Below are positions 60,921 to 64,000 of a stretch of 64,000 nucleotides of DNA, one piece after another. The notes under the pieces are model-generated. The model was not told where the DNA came from. It worked only from the letters and a program-made list of their open reading frames with translations, and searched no databases. The stretch covers positions 434,001 through 498,000 of the forward strand of contig NZ_CP121015.1 in NCBI RefSeq assembly GCF_041468085.1. The letters run 5' to 3'. Position numbers and translations under genes: made by a program. Every line of letters begins with the position of its first letter. The first letter of the stretch is position 1. Source of the DNA: Tistrella mobilis. GTDB taxonomy: Bacteria; Pseudomonadota; Alphaproteobacteria; Tistrellales; Tistrellaceae.

Positions 60921-61628
60921 TCAGAGGCCCAGATAGGCCTGTTTGATGTCGTCGGCGTCGCGGAGCGCCGCCGCCGGCCCCTCGCGGGTGACCCGGCCGA
61001 CGCGCAGAACATAGGCGCGGTCGGCAACCTTCAGCGCCGCGCGCATGTTCTGTTCGACCAGCAGCGAGGCAATGCCGCTCCGGCGCAGCTCGGCGATCGC
61101 GCCCAGGACGCTGCGCGCCAGAAGCGGCGACAGCCCCATCGACGGCTCGTCGAACAGCAGCAGCCGCGGCCGGGCCATCAGCCCGCGGCCGATCGCCAGC
61201 ATCTGCTGCTCGCCGCCGCTCAACCCGCCGGCCAGCTGGCCGAACCGCTCCTTCAGCCGCGGGAACAGCTCCAGCACCCGGTCGACGCCGAATTCGGGCC
61301 CGCCGCCATTCACGTCGACGACGCGGAGATTGGCCTCCACCGTCATGCCCGGAAAGATCTCGCGCCCTTCGGGCACATGGGCAAGGCCAAGGCGCGCGGT
61401 CTGCCAGGGCTTCAGCCCGTCGATCCGCCGGCCGTCGAAGGTGACCGAGCCGCCGGACAGTGGCAGCACCCCCGAAATCGCGTTGAGCAGGGTGGTCTTG
61501 CCGGCGCCATTGGCGCCCAGCATGGCGACGATTTCGCCCGGGCGTACCGAGAGCGACACCTCGCGCAGCGCAGTCACCCGGCCATAGGCGGCCGACAGCC
61601 CGTCCACGGTCAGCAATGCGTCAGTCAT
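60921..61628 (-). CDS. livF: Branched-chain-type ABC transporter ATP-binding protein LivF
   Basis: A 235-aa ATPase: Walker A GANGAGKTTLLNAI, signature LSGGEQQMLAIGRGLM, Walker B RLLLFDEPSMGLSP. The LivF type ends with DIKQAYLGL. It overlaps the LivG gene by eight bases. Together with LivG, LivM and LivH it imports a small organic substrate. Confidence 0.95.
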   Translation of the reverse strand: MTDALLTVDGLSAAYGRVTALREVSLSVRPGEIVAMLGANGAGKTTLLNAISGVLPLSGGSVTFDGRRIDGLKPWQTARLGLAHVPEGREIFPGMTVEANLRVVDVNGGGPEFGVDRVLELFPRLKERFGQLAGGLSGGEQQMLAIGRGLMARPRLLLFDEPSMGLSPLLARSVLGAIAELRRSGIASLLVEQNMRAALKVADRAYVLRVGRVTREGPAAALRDADDIKQAYLGL

Positions 61629-62412
61629 CCTCGGCCCCCAGATAGGCGGAGATCACCTCCGGATGTCGGAACACCGCGGCGGGCGTGTCGGCCACCACCG
61701 GCCGGCCGTCCACCACCACCAGCGCCGCCTCGCACAGTTCGCCGATCGCGGCCATGTCGTGCTCGACCAGCACGATGGTCCGGCCGACCGCGACCTTGCG
61801 CACCAGGGCGACGAATTCGGCGGTCTCGACGTCGTTCATGCCGGCGACCGGCTCGTCCAGGAAGATGATCCTGGGGTCGGTCATCAGCATGATCGCCACG
61901 GCCAGACGGCGCTGAATGCCGTAGGCGAGGGACGCGGCCGGCTGCCCGGCGATCCGGTCGAGCCCGCAGAGCGCCAGCACGCCTGCGGCCTTGTCCTCGA
62001 AGGCGGCCATCTCGTCGCGCCAGCGCCGGCCGTGCAGGATCCGTTCGATCACCGAATGGCCCATGGCCGAATAGCGGCCGTAGAGCAGGTTCTCGCGCAC
62101 CGTCGCCTGGCCGAATACGGCCGTGCGCTGGAAAGTGCGGCCGACGCCCCGGCGGGCGACCTCGTGATGGCGCATCGCCGCCACGTCCATACCCAGCACC
62201 TCGACCGTGCCGGCGCTGGGCCGGGTGATGCCGCAGAGGATGTCGAACAGGGTCGACTTGCCGGCCCCGTTGGGACCGATGATCCCGTAGATCGCCCCTT
62301 CCGGGATCGACACATCGACCCCTTTCAGCGCCGCGACGCCGCCATAGCGCTTTTCGATGCCCCGGGCGCGGACCGCAAGGGGCCGGTCGACAAAGCTCGT
62401 GCCAGCCGTCAT
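61621..62412 (-). CDS. livG: Branched-chain-type ABC transporter ATP-binding protein LivG
   Basis: A 263-aa ATPase: Walker A GPNGAGKSTLFDIL, Walker B RIIFLDEPVAGMND, and a slightly unusual signature SLAYGIQRRLAVAIML in place of LSGG(Q/E). GVGRTFQRTAVFGQATVREN is typical of LivG. The start is the ATG at 62412 (overlapping the LivM stop as ATGA); the longer frame reading through LivM is a shadow. Confidence 0.93.
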   Translation of the reverse strand: MTAGTSFVDRPLAVRARGIEKRYGGVAALKGVDVSIPEGAIYGIIGPNGAGKSTLFDILCGITRPSAGTVEVLGMDVAAMRHHEVARRGVGRTFQRTAVFGQATVRENLLYGRYSAMGHSVIERILHGRRWRDEMAAFEDKAAGVLALCGLDRIAGQPAASLAYGIQRRLAVAIMLMTDPRIIFLDEPVAGMNDVETAEFVALVRKVAVGRTIVLVEHDMAAIGELCEAALVVVDGRPVVADTPAAVFRHPEVISAYLGAEDD

Positions 62413-63416
62413 CGCCCGCCCTCCCCGCGCGTCAGCCGCGCCATCACTGCCCGGCCGATCTGGTGCAATCCGCCTGGCGCCAGCATCATCACCAGGATGA
62501 TCGCCAGCGAGAAGACCAGCACCTTGACGTTGGGGTCGAGCTTCAGGAACTGCGGCAGGATGGTGAAGATGGCGGTGCCGATCACCGGGCCGAACAGCAG
62601 GCCGGTACCGCCGATCAGCACGGCGAGCAGGGCATCGACCGTCAGCACCACCGAAAAGACCTCGGGCGTCACGATCTGGGTGTAGGGCAGACAGAGCGCG
62701 CCGGCCAGTGCCGCGACCGGCGCGCTCAGCACCAGCATCTTCAGCCGCTCGCGGAACACGTCGACACCCACCGACTGCGCCAGATGGCGGCTCTGGCGGA
62801 TGCTTTCGATCGCATGACCGAAGCGGGAACTGCGCACCCGGGCGAGAAAGGCCAGCACCAGCAGCAGGATCACGGCCGTGAAGAAGAAATAGCTCTGCGG
62901 GTCGGTGAGATCGACCGGTCCGACGGTGAGGCTCGGGAAGCCGAACAGGCCGAGCGGGCCGCCGGTCACTTCCAGATTCATCGCCGCCACCATCATCACC
63001 CCGGCGAGCCCCCACGAGACAATGGAGAAATAGGCCCCGGTCAGGCGCAGCGTCAGCCAGCCGATGCCGATCGCCAGCACGGCGGAGGCGGCCATCGCCA
63101 CCGGCACGGCCGCCACGAAGGGCACACCCGCTTCGATGGTCAGCATCGCCGTGCCATAGGCCCCGACACCGAAGAAGATGCACTGGCCGAGCGGCACTTC
63201 GCCGAGGCCGCCCAGCATCAGATTGATGCTGAGCGCGAAGAGCGCGAACGCGCAGGTATAGCCGGCAAGGCTGAGGATGAAGGTGCTCCGGACCCCGAAG
63301 CCGATCATCAGGATCAGCAGGATCGCGCCGAGCGTGAGCATGATGCCGGCCGGGGCGCCGCTGCCGGGAGCGGCAGCCGGCCGCCCGCCGGACGAGGTGG
63401 AAGACGTGTCGGTCAT
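62409..63416 (-). CDS. livM: Branched-chain-type ABC transporter permease LivM
   Basis: A 335-aa permease with about nine hydrophobic helices (LGAILLILMIGFGVRSTFIL; FFGVGAYGTAMLTIEAGVPF). The conserved FGHAIESIRQSRHLAQSVGV loop and LIGGTGLLFGPVIGTAIFTI are typical of LivM. Hydrophilic Ser/Gly-rich N-terminus precedes the first helix. Coupled to LivG by a 4-base overlap; 18 bases after LivH. Confidence 0.93.
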   Translation of the reverse strand: MTDTSSTSSGGRPAAAPGSGAPAGIMLTLGAILLILMIGFGVRSTFILSLAGYTCAFALFALSINLMLGGLGEVPLGQCIFFGVGAYGTAMLTIEAGVPFVAAVPVAMAASAVLAIGIGWLTLRLTGAYFSIVSWGLAGVMMVAAMNLEVTGGPLGLFGFPSLTVGPVDLTDPQSYFFFTAVILLLVLAFLARVRSSRFGHAIESIRQSRHLAQSVGVDVFRERLKMLVLSAPVAALAGALCLPYTQIVTPEVFSVVLTVDALLAVLIGGTGLLFGPVIGTAIFTILPQFLKLDPNVKVLVFSLAIILVMMLAPGGLHQIGRAVMARLTRGEGGR

Positions 63417-63434
63417 GTCGGTGCCTCTCTCCCG

Positions 63435-64000
63435 TCAGTGCCGGTGCAGCTGTGCGCGCCCCATCAGCCCCTGGGGCCAGAGGAGCAGAACCACGATCAC
63501 GAGCACCCAGCCCAGGGCGGGCGTCCACGACACGGAGACGTAGGTTTCGAAGAAGGCATTGCCGAGGCCGATGGCCATGGCCCCCAGCAGGGCACCCGGA
63601 ATGCTGCCCAGCCCGCCCAGGATCACCACCGTGAAGGCGGTGATCATGTTGGCGTCGCCCATGGTCGGGAAGGCGCTGATGATCGAGGCGAGCAGCGCGC
63701 CCGACAGGCCCGCCGCCGAGACGCCGAGCACGAAGGCGAGCGCACGGATCGTCGGCACATCGATGCCGGAATAGAGCGCGCCGCGGGCGTTCTGGGCGAC
63801 GGCGAGCAATTGCTGGCCCCGCACGCTGCGCTTCAGCCAGGCCGCAAAGCCGATCAGCACCACCAGCGACACGACGGCGATGAACAGCCGCTGCCCCGAC
63901 AGGAACAGGCCGAAGACCGTCGTGGTCGCCTGTGCGAACGGCGAGGCCACCGGCATCGGATCGGGGCCGGCCACCAGGATGATCGCGGCCACGATCGCCT
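63435..64000 (-). CDS. livH: Branched-chain-type ABC transporter permease LivH, C-terminal part
   Basis: The open frame enters from the right edge and covers about 188 residues of the usual ~290, including LAVAQNARGALYSGIDVPTI, GVSAAGLSGALLASI, and AFTVVILGGLGSIPGALLGA, the LivH permease signature. The start lies beyond the window (the GTG at 63992 is internal). The periplasmic binding protein that sets substrate choice would be expected upstream, outside the window. Confidence 0.92.
   Translation of the reverse strand, partial: AIVAAIILVAGPDPMPVASPFAQATTTVFGLFLSGQRLFIAVVSLVVLIGFAAWLKRSVRGQQLLAVAQNARGALYSGIDVPTIRALAFVLGVSAAGLSGALLASIISAFPTMGDANMITAFTVVILGGLGSIPGALLGAMAIGLGNAFFETYVSVSWTPALGWVLVIVVLLLWPQGLMGRAQLHRH

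Noticed and set aside
61621-63528. 635-aa minus-strand frame covering LivG and LivM
   Set aside because: Only the LivG part is real (from the ATG at 62412); the rest is an out-of-frame reading of livM.

Overview
The window is GC-rich DNA (with AT-rich islands) whose gene content and codon usage fit a metabolically versatile alphaproteobacterium, most like the Rhodospirillales/Tistrella type. That assignment is inference: no rRNA or other marker gene is present. I saw no tRNA, rRNA or CRISPR array.

Left part (1-11.5 kb), accessory. The start of a type I methyltransferase gene (hsdM) runs off the left edge. Divergent from it is a two-gene operon encoding giant uncharacterised proteins (1556 and 1214 aa). 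A convergent CoiA-like/DUF6035 predicted nuclease follows, then about 900 bases of nearly gene-free DNA holding a strong bulged hairpin and a 59-aa helix-turn-helix protein. This looks like a defence or mobile island.

11.5-17.8 kb: a minus-strand catabolic operon (cupin, 2OG-Fe(II) oxygenase, maleate-isomerase-like protein, GntR regulator, CaiB-type CoA-transferase, HMG-CoA-lyase-like enzyme, NIPSNAP protein, isochorismatase-like hydrolase). Two near-identical palindromes at its promoter are probable GntR operators. 18.2-20.8 kb: a plus-strand three-gene cassette of an ImmA/IrrE-like protein with a degenerate HExxH motif, GTP cyclohydrolase I and an MFS exporter. 20.8-22.9 kb: an intact lrgAB-type pair preceded by a 137-bp duplicate of the start of its first gene, with a ParDE-type toxin-antitoxin module between the two copies.

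22.9-30.9 kb: Rrf2 regulator with divergent thioredoxin-reductase-like flavoprotein, a YHYH mini-protein, MFS plus O-methyltransferase divergent from a TetR regulator, an unknown 530-aa coiled-coil protein, and a hipBA module with twin operators. 31-34.6 kb: large-subunit catalase, CBS protein, ExoD.

34.6-36.9 kb: the most notable locus, a 49-aa lasso-peptide precursor (predicted Gly1-Asp8 ring) followed by an asparagine-synthetase-like macrolactam synthetase, with no B1/B2 leader-processing genes anywhere in the window. 37-45 kb: sorbosone-dehydrogenase/YbhB fusion, lipid-kinase-like protein, inositol-monophosphatase family, SYLF lipoprotein-like protein, YqjD-like protein, and egtBD (ergothioneine). 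44.8-50.8 kb: flavodoxin-like protein, small protein, Ku and LigD (NHEJ), and two tandem cold-shock genes. 50.9-57.4 kb: a PaoABC-type molybdenum aldehyde oxidoreductase, zinc alcohol dehydrogenase and MscS channel. 57.4-64 kb: a minus-strand operon of a Liv-type ABC transporter, LigI-like amidohydrolase, CoA-transferase and Old-Yellow-Enzyme-type reductase, truncated at the right edge.
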